34,518 nucleotides of DNA from Bradyrhizobium sp. (lineage in GTDB: Bacteria > Pseudomonadota > Alphaproteobacteria > Rhizobiales > Beijerinckiaceae). Below are positions 1-7,002 of this stretch, piece after piece. Both the position numbers and the translations under genes were made by a program. Within the stretch, counting starts at the first letter, position 1; the number at the start of each line of letters is the position of its first letter. The notes below the pieces were generated by a model that had not been told where the DNA came from, ran no database searches, and saw nothing but the letters and a program-made list of their open reading frames with translations. Location: positions 1 to 34,518 of the forward strand of contig SSMV01000029.1 of NCBI GenBank assembly GCA_004799435.1, written 5' to 3'.

Positions 1-157
1 GGGTGACGGAGGCGACCTTTCCGTCCGGCGAGAAACCGATTTGGCTCCTGACGGTCACCCAGACATGGGGATGGGCCGAGGCCGCAACGGGGGCGAGGGC
101 GAAAGCCGCCGCCAGGACAATCTGCGCCGGTCGAAAGCGGGACGATGCGACAGTCAC
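1..157 (-). CDS. DUF1007 family protein, N-terminal fragment
   Basis: Reading the minus strand from a GTG at 157 gives about 52 residues that run off the left edge of the window. They show a short basic start, a hydrophobic stretch ending in a signal-peptidase-like ASA site, and then HPHVWVTVRSQIGFSPDG. The mature N-terminus AHPHVWV is the hallmark I know for DUF1007 proteins, which are periplasmic and often sit beside nickel/cobalt NicO-type permeases. That role is family knowledge and no permease is visible here. A TTG at 169 is in frame, but a GAGG lies almost against it; GTG at 157 has GGA about 7 bases upstream. The gene is divergent from the extensin-family gene, leaving about 160 bases between them for both promoters. 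Confidence 0.72.
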   Translation of the reverse strand, partial: MTVASSRFRPAQIVLAAAFALAPVAASAHPHVWVTVRSQIGFSPDGKVASVT

Positions 158-321
158 GGACCGTTCCAAGCCTCAGATTGACGTCTCAAGATCGGCGGCC
201 TGCCGGCGAGGGCTTGCGGATCAGGGGTTTTAGCGGAGCCCCTGTGGCGGCGAACTGCGGCGCAAGCATGGCCGCGGCAATGGTTTAGCCTTTCTTTAGG
301 CAAAGCGGGCATTTTGGCCAA

Positions 322-1254
322 ATGGCGCGTAGCGTTTGGCCAAAAGTCGCGGCGGGGGCGGCTCTTTTCTCGCTCGCCGGCTGCGGCTGGCTGGAGCGCG
401 CGGAGCGTCCCGCCTGGCGCGCGCAAGCGGAAAACGCCTGTTTCGAGCGCGGGCTGGTGAGGCCCTCGGCCTCGATCGCGCCGCTGCCCGAAATCGACGG
501 TCCGGGCATTTGCGGCATGACCCGTCCGCTCAAGCTCGCGGCGCTCGCCGACGGCGCAGTGAGCGTCGACAAGCCGGTGACGATCGACTGTCCGATGGTC
601 GCGGCGCTGGAGGGCTGGCTCGCCGACGTCGTTCAGCCTTACGCGCAGCAGAATTTCGGCGAGAATGTCGTCGAGCTTGAGGCCTTCGGCGCCTATTCCT
701 GCCGCACCGTCGACAATCTCGCCGGCGCGCAATTGTCCGAACATTCCTTCGGCAACGCCATCGACGTTTCCGGCTTCAAGCTCGCCGACGGGCGCGAAAT
801 CTCGATCGTGCGCGACTGGAAGCGAAGCGACACGCAGGAGGCCGCCTTCTTACGCGAGGTTCACGCCGGCGCCTGCCAGCATTTCACCACCGTGCTCGGC
901 CCCGGCGCCGATGTCTTCCACTACAATCATTTCCATCTCGATCTGGCGATGCATGGGACGACCAGCACAGGCCCGCGCCGCTACTGCAAGCCGACGCCGC
1001 CGCCCGATCTGCAGCCGCCGCAGGCTGCGCCCGATGGCCTGCCGCCGGCGCCCAATTTCGACGAGCCGATGGACGTCGCCCGCGCCAGCATGAAGCCGAG
1101 CGGCGGCGGCCCGCTCGATCTGCGCGGGCCCGCGGTGTCCGCGCCGCCGCCGGTCAGTTTCGATGTGAGACCCGCGCCCGCGCCAGTGCTGCCGGCCGAC
1201 GACGATGTCGACAACACGCCGACCTCGGCGATCCCCCTGTCGAAAGACGACTGA
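322..1254 (+). CDS. Extensin family lipoprotein (M15-like fold)
   Basis: 310 residues. The N-terminus has a short basic start, a hydrophobic segment and a lipobox ending LAGC, with Cys21 as the likely lipidated residue, so it is probably anchored in the envelope. The core matches the extensin-like C-terminal domain. This is related to D-Ala-D-Ala carboxypeptidases of the M15 type by its SEHSFGNAID motif (139-148) and HYNHFHLD motif (200-207); their His and Asp residues are the expected metal ligands. A cell-wall peptidase role is family inference, not shown here. The last 90 residues are rich in Pro and Ala and look disordered. The gene seems monocistronic, ending about 100 bases before the purine genes. 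I kept ATG 322 because it lies directly before the signal sequence. Confidence 0.85.
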   Translation: MARSVWPKVAAGAALFSLAGCGWLERAERPAWRAQAENACFERGLVRPSASIAPLPEIDGPGICGMTRPLKLAALADGAVSVDKPVTIDCPMVAALEGWLADVVQPYAQQNFGENVVELEAFGAYSCRTVDNLAGAQLSEHSFGNAIDVSGFKLADGREISIVRDWKRSDTQEAAFLREVHAGACQHFTTVLGPGADVFHYNHFHLDLAMHGTTSTGPRRYCKPTPPPDLQPPQAAPDGLPPAPNFDEPMDVARASMKPSGGGPLDLRGPAVSAPPPVSFDVRPAPAPVLPADDDVDNTPTSAIPLSKDD

Positions 1255-1351
1255 CCTCTCGCTTTGACCCGCCTGCCGGGCTGACGCAAACTCGCCCGCC
1301 CCCTCAGGCGGCTGGGCGAAGCAACGCGCGAGCGCGGCAAAGAGGAAGCGT

Positions 1352-2779
1352 ATGAGCGAAGCCTATCCGCGCGACATGGTCGGCTATGGCCGCACGCCGC
1401 CCTTCGCCGCCTGGCCCGGCGGGGCGCGGGTCGCGCTGCAATTCGTCGTCAATTACGAGGAGGGCGGCGAGAACAACATCCTCCATGGCGATGCGGCCTC
1501 GGAAGCCTTTCTCTCCGAGATCGTCGGCGCCGCGCCCTGGCCGGGCATGCGCCACATGAATATGGAGTCGATCTACGAATATGGTTCGCGCGCCGGCTTC
1601 TGGCGGCTCTATCGCATGTTTACCGAGCGCGATCTTCCCGTCACCGCCTATGCGGTGGCGACGGCGATGGCGCGCAATCCTAAGGCCGTCGCGGCGATGA
1701 ATGAAGCTGGCTGGGAGATCGCCACCCATGGCTATAAGTGGATCGACTATCGCGACACGCCGCGCGAACTGGAGGCGAAGCACATCGCCGACGCGGTTAG
1801 GATCCACACGCAGGTCGCCGGCAAGCGGCCGCTCGGCTTCTATCAGGGCCGCTCGTCGATCAACACCATCCCGCTCGGCTGCGAGGAAGGCGGTTTTCTC
1901 TATTGTGCCGACAGCTACGCCGACGATCTGCCCTATTGGATTGAGGGACCGAAGGGGCCGCAATTGATCGTCCCCTATACGCTCGATTCCAACGACATGC
2001 GTTTTGCGGCGGCGCAGGGCTTCAATTCGGGCGACCAGTTCTTCGCTTATTTGCGCGACGCTTTCGACACGCTTTACGCCGAGGGCGCGACGGCGCCCAA
2101 AATGCTGTCGATCGGCCTGCATTGCCGCCTCGTCGGCCGGCCGGGGCGCGCCGCCTCGCTGGCGCGCTTTCTCGATTACGCGCTCGGCCACGAGAAAGTC
2201 TGGATCGCGACGCGCCTCGACATCGCGCGCCACTGGATTGCGCATCACCCGCCGGCGGGCGGCTGGAAGCCGTCGCGATTGACCCGCACGCTCTTCGTCG
2301 AACGCTTCGGGGGTGTCTATGAGCATTCGCCATGGATCGCCGAGGCCGCCTATGAGGCGGGCCTGAGCAGCGCAGCCGACGCGCCCGAAGGTCTCGCCGC
2401 GGCGATGGCGCGCGCAGCGGCGGCGGGGAGCGAGGCGCAGAAGACGGCTCTGATCGCCGCCCATCCCGATCTCGCCGGCAAGCTGGCCCTCGCCAAGGGG
2501 CTGACCGCGGATTCCAATCGCGAGCAGAGTGGGGCGGGGCTCGATCGTCTCGCGCCCGACGAGCTGAAGCGCTTCAGCGAGCTCAACGCCACCTATCGCG
2601 CCCGCTTCGGCTTCCCCTTCATCATCGCGGTGAAGGGCAAAAGCAAGGCCGACATTCTCGCCGCTTTCGAAACGCGGCTGAAGCGCGATCCAGCGGCCGA
2701 GACCGTCGCGGCGCTGGCCGAGATCGATCGCATCGCCACGCTGCGCATCGCCAGCATCATGGCGGAGATCGGCGCTTGA
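1352..2779 (+). CDS. puuE: Bifunctional allantoinase PuuE / OHCU decarboxylase UraD
   Basis: 475 residues built as a fusion. Residues 1 to about 310 are a NodB-like polysaccharide-deacetylase fold of the PuuE type (cofactor-independent allantoinase, allantoin to allantoate), with EIATHGYKWIDY at 122-133 and the YQGRSS segment near 164. Residues about 311-475 match 2-oxo-4-hydroxy-4-carboxy-5-ureidoimidazoline decarboxylase (UraD), which makes S-allantoin after urate oxidation. Its catalytic His is in AHPDLAGK (His371), and FGFPFIIAVKGK lies near the C-terminus. PuuE alone is usually about 300 residues, so the extra length is the second enzyme. ATG 1352 has AGAGGA about 7 bases upstream. The stop overlaps the TTG start of guaD (TTGA), so the two are translationally coupled in a purine-catabolism operon. 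No urate oxidase or hydroxyisourate hydrolase is in the window. Confidence 0.9.
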   Translation: MSEAYPRDMVGYGRTPPFAAWPGGARVALQFVVNYEEGGENNILHGDAASEAFLSEIVGAAPWPGMRHMNMESIYEYGSRAGFWRLYRMFTERDLPVTAYAVATAMARNPKAVAAMNEAGWEIATHGYKWIDYRDTPRELEAKHIADAVRIHTQVAGKRPLGFYQGRSSINTIPLGCEEGGFLYCADSYADDLPYWIEGPKGPQLIVPYTLDSNDMRFAAAQGFNSGDQFFAYLRDAFDTLYAEGATAPKMLSIGLHCRLVGRPGRAASLARFLDYALGHEKVWIATRLDIARHWIAHHPPAGGWKPSRLTRTLFVERFGGVYEHSPWIAEAAYEAGLSSAADAPEGLAAAMARAAAAGSEAQKTALIAAHPDLAGKLALAKGLTADSNREQSGAGLDRLAPDELKRFSELNATYRARFGFPFIIAVKGKSKADILAAFETRLKRDPAAETVAALAEIDRIATLRIASIMAEIGA

Positions 2780-4071
2780 GCGCGCGAATCATTCGCGGCC
2801 GGCTGCTCAGCTTTCGCGACGATCCGCGTCTCGCCGGCGCCGACGCCTGGCGGCTGATCGACGATGGCGCGATCCTCGTCGAAAATGGCGCGATCGCCAT
2901 GGTCGGCGAGGCAAGCGTGATCCTCAAGAGCGCGCCGCCCGGCGCGCCGATCGACGATCATCGCGGCAAGCTCGTGCTGCCCGGCTTCATCGACGCGCAT
3001 ATCCACTATCCGCAGACGCGCGTCATCGGCTCCTATGGCGCGCAACTGCTCGACTGGCTCAACAAATACACATTCGTTGAGGAGCAGAGGTTCGTCGATC
3101 CGGCCCATAGCGCCGTGGTCGCGCGTTTCTTTCTCGACGAATTGTTCCGCCAGGGCACGACGACGGCCTGCGTCTATTGCACGGTGCATCCCGCATCGGT
3201 CGAAGCCTTCTTCGTCGAGGCCGAGCGGCGCGGCGCGCGGATGATCGCCGGCAAGGCGATGATGGACCGCAACGCGCCGCCGGCCTTACGCGACACTGCG
3301 CAAAGCGGCTATGACGAGAGCAAGGCGCTGATCGCCCGCTGGCGCGGCCGCGGCCGGCTCGATTATGCCATCACGCCGCGCTTCGCCGTCACCTCGACCG
3401 AAGCGCAGCTTGAAGCCGCCGGCGCGCTGCTGCGCGAGAACCCGCAAGCCTATCTGCAGACTCATCTCGACGAGAATCTCGCCGAGATCGAACTGGTGAA
3501 GCGGCTGTTTCCCGGCTCGAAAACCTATCTCGGCGTCTATGAGCGCTTCGGGCTCCTGGGGCCACGCTCGATCTTCGGCCATTGCATTCACCTTGAAGAA
3601 TCCGAACTCGCGAGTCTGGCGCGCAGCCGCTCGGTCGCCGCCTTCTGCCCGACGTCGAACCTCTTCCTCGGCTCCGGCCTCTTCGACAAGCAGCGGCTCG
3701 ATGAAGCCGGCGCGCGCGTCGCGCTGGCGACGGATGTCGGCGGCGGCACCAGCTATTCGATGCTGGCGACCGCCGCCGAGGGCTATAAGGTGTTGCAGAT
3801 GAACGGCCAGTCGTGGCCGGCGCTGCAGGCCTTCCATCAGATGACGCTCGGCAATGCGCGCGCGCTGTCGCTCGATGGCCGCATCGGCCGCATCGAGCCG
3901 GGCTATGAGGCCGATCTTGTCGTGCTCGATTCGCGCGCGACGCCGGCGATGGCGCATCGTATGGAATCGCATGACGGCGATCTGGAGGAGGAGCTCTTCG
4001 CGCTGATCATGATGGGCGACGATCGCGCGGTGACGCAGACCTATGTCGCGGGGGTAGGGGTGAAGAGGTAG
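2776..4071 (+). CDS. guaD: Guanine deaminase
   Basis: 431 residues, the usual size for GuaD of the amidohydrolase superfamily, which hydrolyses guanine to xanthine and ammonia in the cytoplasm. The metal-site motifs are in order: DAHIHYPQ with His75 and His77, THLDEN with His230 and catalytic Glu233, FGHCIHLE with His269, and ATDVGGG with Asp320. The C-terminal part returns to the small beta domain with the GYEADLVVLD segment typical of amidohydrolases. The start is a TTG overlapping the puuE stop by four bases, and no other start fits the N-terminal domain. With the preceding fusion gene it forms a two-gene operon for purine salvage or nitrogen recovery. No terminator is obvious before the convergent lipoprotein gene. 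Confidence 0.93.
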   Translation: MSARIIRGRLLSFRDDPRLAGADAWRLIDDGAILVENGAIAMVGEASVILKSAPPGAPIDDHRGKLVLPGFIDAHIHYPQTRVIGSYGAQLLDWLNKYTFVEEQRFVDPAHSAVVARFFLDELFRQGTTTACVYCTVHPASVEAFFVEAERRGARMIAGKAMMDRNAPPALRDTAQSGYDESKALIARWRGRGRLDYAITPRFAVTSTEAQLEAAGALLRENPQAYLQTHLDENLAEIELVKRLFPGSKTYLGVYERFGLLGPRSIFGHCIHLEESELASLARSRSVAAFCPTSNLFLGSGLFDKQRLDEAGARVALATDVGGGTSYSMLATAAEGYKVLQMNGQSWPALQAFHQMTLGNARALSLDGRIGRIEPGYEADLVVLDSRATPAMAHRMESHDGDLEEELFALIMMGDDRAVTQTYVAGVGVKR

Positions 4072-4089
4072 GGTAGTACGATAGCTGGA

Positions 4090-4755
4090 TTAACTCGGTG
4101 GGGCGGTGACGCCCTTCGCCTGCCAATCGGACAAAATCGATTGCGCCGTTTTTGAAGCTCCAGTCTCAACTCCCACGAACAATTTTCCTGAAGCGTCTAT
4201 TTCCCCGTTGCCGACCCAAAGATTTCTTCCAGTGGAAGGGTCAGCGAGCGTTGCGGAAAAAGTCGTTTGGCGACTCTGCCTATAAATCGGGACAGCCGAA
4301 CCTTGAACAATCCCAGAGGATACGCCGGAGTAGGTGGCGGTAGAAAATCCTCCGTAGCTGTTGACCGTGCTCGTACCGGTCATCGAACCAGAGTAACTTC
4401 CGCTGAGTAGGGTGCCGGCATACTGTTGCATCACGCCAGTGTCGCCGACATTGACGGTTAGAACGCCATCAATCCCACGATCCTTCAATTCGCGCTTGAT
4501 CTCATCGTTGGCATACTGCCGCGTCGGCGGGAAAATTGTCAGCGCATCCTCGACTGTGATGTTCACCTTGGCCGCTTCGGAAGTTAAATCCGCCACCAAC
4601 GCTTGCGAAAGCGGCAGCGGCGCACCAACGAGCACCGCAACATGTGTCACAGGGTGTGCAGGCAAGTCCCTATCGGCGTAGCCCTGCATCGAAGTTGTGA
4701 CGCAGCCAGAAAGAGAGACGGCAAGCGCCGCGGCGGCGATGTGTTTCCGTTGCAT
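4090..4755 (-). CDS. Hypothetical lipoprotein, low-GC
   Basis: 221 residues from ATG 4755, chosen over ATG 4800 because a GGGGGAG ribosome site lies about 8 bases upstream and the signal peptide then starts at residue 1. The lipobox SLSGC puts the lipid on Cys18. The mature protein has an alpha/beta-looking first half (THVAVLVGAPLPLSQ). A Gly/Ser/Thr-rich stretch of short beta-type repeats follows in the middle, then STGRNLWVGNGEID. I do not recognise a family, and nothing predicts a substrate. Two sampled 60-base lines are about 55% GC, visibly below the flanking purine and kinase genes, which fits acquired DNA. It lies at the edge of the repeat-rich toxin-like island and is convergent with guaD. 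Confidence 0.72.
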   Translation of the reverse strand: MQRKHIAAAALAVSLSGCVTTSMQGYADRDLPAHPVTHVAVLVGAPLPLSQALVADLTSEAAKVNITVEDALTIFPPTRQYANDEIKRELKDRGIDGVLTVNVGDTGVMQQYAGTLLSGSYSGSMTGTSTVNSYGGFSTATYSGVSSGIVQGSAVPIYRQSRQTTFSATLADPSTGRNLWVGNGEIDASGKLFVGVETGASKTAQSILSDWQAKGVTAPPS

Positions 4756-4863
4756 TGAAGGCTCCCCCCGAAGGCATCGGAGCATAGCTGACATTTGCAA
4801 GACAAGCCTTCCGCCCTTGCCCGGAACGCAGGCGGGGGGACCAGAGTGAGGCGCTGGCGCGCC

Positions 4864-4919
4864 GACCCCTCATCCGGCCGCGCTTCGCGCGTCCACCTTC
4901 TCCCGCAAGGGGAGAAGGG
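4864..4919 (+). repeat. Short repeat D, copy 1
   Basis: 56-base element beginning GACCCCTCATCCGG, with a small CGCGCTTCGCGCG palindrome and ending in a CTTCTCCC...GGGAGAAGG stem. The same sequence recurs at 5602-5657 and 6516-6570, and related inverted copies lie near 33.8 kb. The element type is common in Hyphomicrobiales intergenic DNA (established knowledge). The gap 4756-5167 holds only this and repeat A; no gene is seen. Confidence 0.8.
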
Positions 4920-4966
4920 TTTCGCCGCCAAGCTTCACCGTGGCGTCGGGCCTTCGAGCCTTCAAC

Positions 4967-5069
4967 CGTCATGGCCGGGCTTATCCCGCCCATCCACGCG
5001 TCCCATTGCAACGCGCTTCAGAGACCAGGGCGTCGAGTCGTGGATGCCCGGCCCAAGGCCGGGCATGAC
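4967..5069 (+). repeat. Imperfect inverted repeat A, copy 1
   Basis: The element starts GTCATGGCCGGGC and ends GCCGGGCATGAC, with ATCCACG and CGTGGAT inside the arms, so about 30 bases at each end can pair around a short loop. It is repeated at 8509-8613 and, with its right arm damaged, at 5704-5793. Copies 1 and 2 are each preceded by repeat D through a similar 45-50 base linker. Confidence 0.8.
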
Positions 5070-5167
5070 CGAGGTGGAGTTGAGGCGCATCGCGTACACC
5101 GCCGTCTTGCATCGCAACTGGTGCGCGCCTTCTGCGCGATTACATGCGCGAGCGCGTCGGTCGGCGA

Positions 5168-5500
5168 TCAGGATTTTCTCAGGGCGCTTCGCAGGATGTC
5201 GTTCATCTGATGTATGACCTTGCAGCCCTGCAGCGTCTGGCCCGTCTTGTCATCGGGGTCGGCCTCGAACAGCGCCCTGATCTGACCGGACATTTCGAAA
5301 AGCCGGTTGTAACGTTCCTCGCCAAGCCGTTGGCGATTTTGGGCCAGTCCCGCATGCAATTGTTCGAAAACGTAGTCCAAATTCAGGAACGGCAAATACC
5401 CCGTCTTATCGAGGAACTTAGGGGCAGATAGGAGCATGGACGTGGTGAGATCCAAAAGCTCTGAGATATTCTGCGGGATGTGCATCTTGGCCGGATTCAT
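5168..5500 (-). CDS. Small toxin-partner paralogue 1 (putative orphan immunity protein)
   Basis: 110 residues, probably all-helical and soluble, without signal peptide or membrane segment. It differs from the copy at 6670-7002 at only about 7 positions and shares DPDDKTG and RLGEERY with both paralogues. ATG 5500 was chosen because it forms an ATGA overlap with the stop of a toxin-tail remnant, exactly as in the intact pair, and gives the same 110-residue length as the paralogues. I do not recognise the family. The immunity role is inferred from position: in the intact locus the same gene follows and overlaps a toxin-like gene. Here its toxin is reduced to the last 30-odd residues, so this would be an orphan immunity gene. 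Confidence 0.7.
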   Translation of the reverse strand: MNPAKMHIPQNISELLDLTTSMLLSAPKFLDKTGYLPFLNLDYVFEQLHAGLAQNRQRLGEERYNRLFEMSGQIRALFEADPDDKTGQTLQGCKVIHQMNDILRSALRKS

Positions 5501-5600
5501 GCGCCGCTCCATAGTCCGCGATAAAGCCAATCATCGGTTGGCCGGCGGATCAAGTAGAAACCGCCGAACGCGCTCGGTCGGATGATGATCACCGCGCGGC
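5497..5600 (-). pseudogene. Toxin C-terminal tail remnant 1
   Basis: Translating the minus strand into the stop at 5499-5497 gives RAVIIIRPSAFGGFYLI and on to WLYRGLWSGA. This is nearly identical to residues 428-460 of the toxin-like protein encoded at 6999-8381, with four substitutions. Similarity stops abruptly at 5600, where repeat D copy 2 begins. No usable start lies in frame, and compared with remnant 2 two bases are missing at the junction. The ATGA overlap with the small downstream gene is preserved. Confidence 0.8.
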
Positions 5601-5601
5601 A

Positions 5602-5657
5602 GACCCCTCATCCGGCCGCGCTTCGCGCGTCCGCCTTCTCCCGCAATGGGAGAAGGG
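5602..5657 (+). repeat. Short repeat D, copy 2
   Basis: Close copy of the 56-base element at 4864-4919. It abuts toxin-tail remnant 1 and is the first of four repeats filling 5602-5984. Confidence 0.8.
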
Positions 5658-5703
5658 TTTCGCTACCCAGCCTCGCCGAGGCGTCAGGCTACCGATCTTC
5701 AAC

Positions 5704-5793
5704 CGTCATGGCCGGGCTTGTCCCGGCCATCCACGCGTTTCCGTCGCAGCGCGGAGTGGGGACCAAAGCATTGAGTCGTGGAAGGCCGGGCCT
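5704..5793 (+). repeat. Imperfect inverted repeat A, copy 2 (right arm damaged)
   Basis: The left arm GTCATGGCCGGGCTTGTCCC and the centre ATCCACGCG match copies 1 and 3. The right arm breaks off after GTCGTGGA and runs into repeat B with only 4 bases between, suggesting a recombination or insertion event here. Confidence 0.7.
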
Positions 5794-5797
5794 CTGT

Positions 5798-5886
5798 CGT
5801 CATTGCGAGCAACGCGAAGCAATCCAGACTTTCGAATTGCGGCCGTAGCTTCGTCTGGATCGCGTCGCTCGTCGCTCGCGATGACG
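5798..5886 (+). repeat. Inverted repeat B, copy 1
   Basis: 89-base element with outer arms CGTCATTGCGAGC and GCTCGCGATGACG and inner CAATCCAG and CTGGATCG, able to fold into one long imperfect hairpin. A second copy of equal length is at 8673-8761. Together B1, C and the tail of A2 account for the gene-free stretch 5602-6085; 5985-6085 shows nothing else recognisable. Confidence 0.8.
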
Positions 5887-5904
5887 TGGAAGCGAGGCGA
5901 CATC

Positions 5905-5984
5905 CGTCATTCCCGCGCAAGCGGGAATCCAGCGGTGGAGAGCATGACTGAGAAAGGCTGGATGCCCGCCGTCGCGGGCGTGAC
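5905..5984 (+). repeat. Inverted repeat C (CATTCCCGCG type), copy 1
   Basis: The element begins CGTCATTCCCGCGCAAGCGG and ends GCCGTCGCGGGCGTGAC, with AATCCAG and CTGGAT facing each other. The small CCCGC-GCAA-GCGGG hairpin in the left arm is a widespread proteobacterial intergenic motif. A related element is at 22947-23028. Confidence 0.75.
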
Positions 5985-6085
5985 ACCGCTGGCGAAGCGA
6001 AGCCCCTACGCCGCTTTCCGCCCCCAGCGCCTCGCGCGGCGCGCGCCCCCTTCGTGATTGTCGGTGCGGAAGGGACACTCGCCGA

Positions 6086-6418
6086 TCAGGATTTTCTCGG
6101 GACGCTTCGCAAAATGCGCTCCATTTCATAAATCATCTCGCGTCCCTTCGTGGTCTCGCCAGTCTTGTCGTCTGGATCGGCCGCGAACAGCGCCCGCATC
6201 TGATCGGACATTTGCGACAGTTGCTGGTAACGCTCCTCGCCGAGCCGTCGCCGGCTCTTGGAAAAACCCTCACGCAACTGCTGGAACGTGTAGTTCAGAT
6301 TGATAAAGGGCATGTACCCCGTTCTATCCAAAAATTTGGGCGCCTCGATTTGCATGGCGATCACGAAATCGAGGAGCTCGTTCACGTTTTCTGGGACATA
6401 CATTTTGACCGGTATCAT
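6086..6418 (-). CDS. Small toxin-partner paralogue 2 (putative orphan immunity protein, divergent)
   Basis: 110 residues from ATG 6418, which has AAGG upstream and gives the same length and first-residue alignment as the two paralogues. A GTG at 6430 overlapping the remnant's stop (GTGA) is the alternative start. Position-by-position alignment with the 6670-7002 product gives about 64 of 110 identities, most in the middle (FLD-TGY-PF-NL) and in RLGEERY and RALF-ADPDDKTG. The N-terminal third and the stretch before the C-terminus vary most. No known family is recognised, and immunity is inferred from locus architecture. The toxin tail before it has diverged in parallel, which is what co-evolving toxin/immunity specificity would produce. 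Confidence 0.7.
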   Translation of the reverse strand: MIPVKMYVPENVNELLDFVIAMQIEAPKFLDRTGYMPFINLNYTFQQLREGFSKSRRRLGEERYQQLSQMSDQMRALFAADPDDKTGETTKGREMIYEMERILRSVPRKS

Positions 6419-6426
6419 GGGGCCCT

Positions 6427-6525
6427 TCACAACAGATCGTCGATCGGTCTGGGAATCAAGTAACTGCTCTGTGGTCCGAATGCGCTCGGACGGATGATGA
6501 TCACCGCGCGCGGCAGACCCCTCAT
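6427..6525 (-). pseudogene. Toxin C-terminal tail remnant 2 (32-codon reading frame)
   Basis: Minus-strand translation ending at the TGA 6429-6427 reads PRAVIIIRPSAFG and then SSYLIPRPIDDLL, matching residues 427-450 of the toxin-like protein. It is shorter at the end and has two extra residues around the FG-PQSSY position. Homology begins at the same PRA codons as in remnant 1, next to repeat D copy 3. An ATG at 6525, inside repeat D, is in frame and opens a 32-residue reading frame, so a tiny peptide could be made, although this looks like a relic. Confidence 0.7.
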
Positions 6526-6570
6526 CCGGCCGCGCTGCGCGCGCTCACCTTCTCCCGCAAGGGGAAAAGG
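6516..6570 (+). repeat. Short repeat D, copy 3
   Basis: Third copy of the element at 4864-4919, starting GACCCCTCATCCGG and ending in a CTTCTCCC...GGGGAAAAGG stem. It abuts toxin-tail remnant 2 at the same point where copy 2 abuts remnant 1. No A repeat follows it; 6571-6669 holds nothing I recognise. Confidence 0.8.
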
Positions 6571-6669
6571 TAGATGGCGGATGACCGCCTTCGCTGGCAT
6601 GACGATCACAGAATCAGACGCGACTATTTCTCCTCCGCCATCGGAGGTGTGCAAGCGCGACGGTCGCGC

Positions 6670-7002
6670 TCAGGATTTTCTCAGGGCGCTTCGCAGGATG
6701 TCGTTCATCTGATGGATGACCTTGCAGCCCTGCAGCGTCTGGCCCGTCTTGTCGTCGGGGTCGGCCTCGAACAGCGCCCTAATCTGATCGGACATTTCCA
6801 GCAGTCGACCGTAACGCTCCTCGCCGAGCCGTTGGCGATTTTGAGCCAGCCCCGCATGCAATTGTTCGAAAACATAATCCAAATTCAGGAACGGTCGATA
6901 CCCGGTCTTATCGAGGAACCTCGGCGCGGACAGGAGCATGGATGTGGTGAGATCCAACAGCTCCGAGATGTTCTGCGGGATATACATTTTTGCCCGATTC
7001 AT
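6670..7002 (-). CDS. Putative immunity protein coupled to the toxin-like gene
   Basis: 110 residues, predicted soluble and helical, starting at ATG 7002. The start forms an ATGA four-base overlap with the stop of the large upstream gene, with GGAGCGGC just before it, so translation is coupled. An in-frame start at 7032 was rejected because it lies inside the toxin reading frame and lacks a ribosome site. Two more copies occur downstream, one about 94% and one about 58% identical. I know no family name. The one-to-one overlap with a large gene whose 3' end is repeatedly duplicated along with this partner is the typical arrangement of toxin and cognate immunity genes; that is inference. Confidence 0.75.
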   Translation of the reverse strand: MNRAKMYIPQNISELLDLTTSMLLSAPRFLDKTGYRPFLNLDYVFEQLHAGLAQNRQRLGEERYGRLLEMSDQIRALFEADPDDKTGQTLQGCKVIHQMNDILRSALRKS

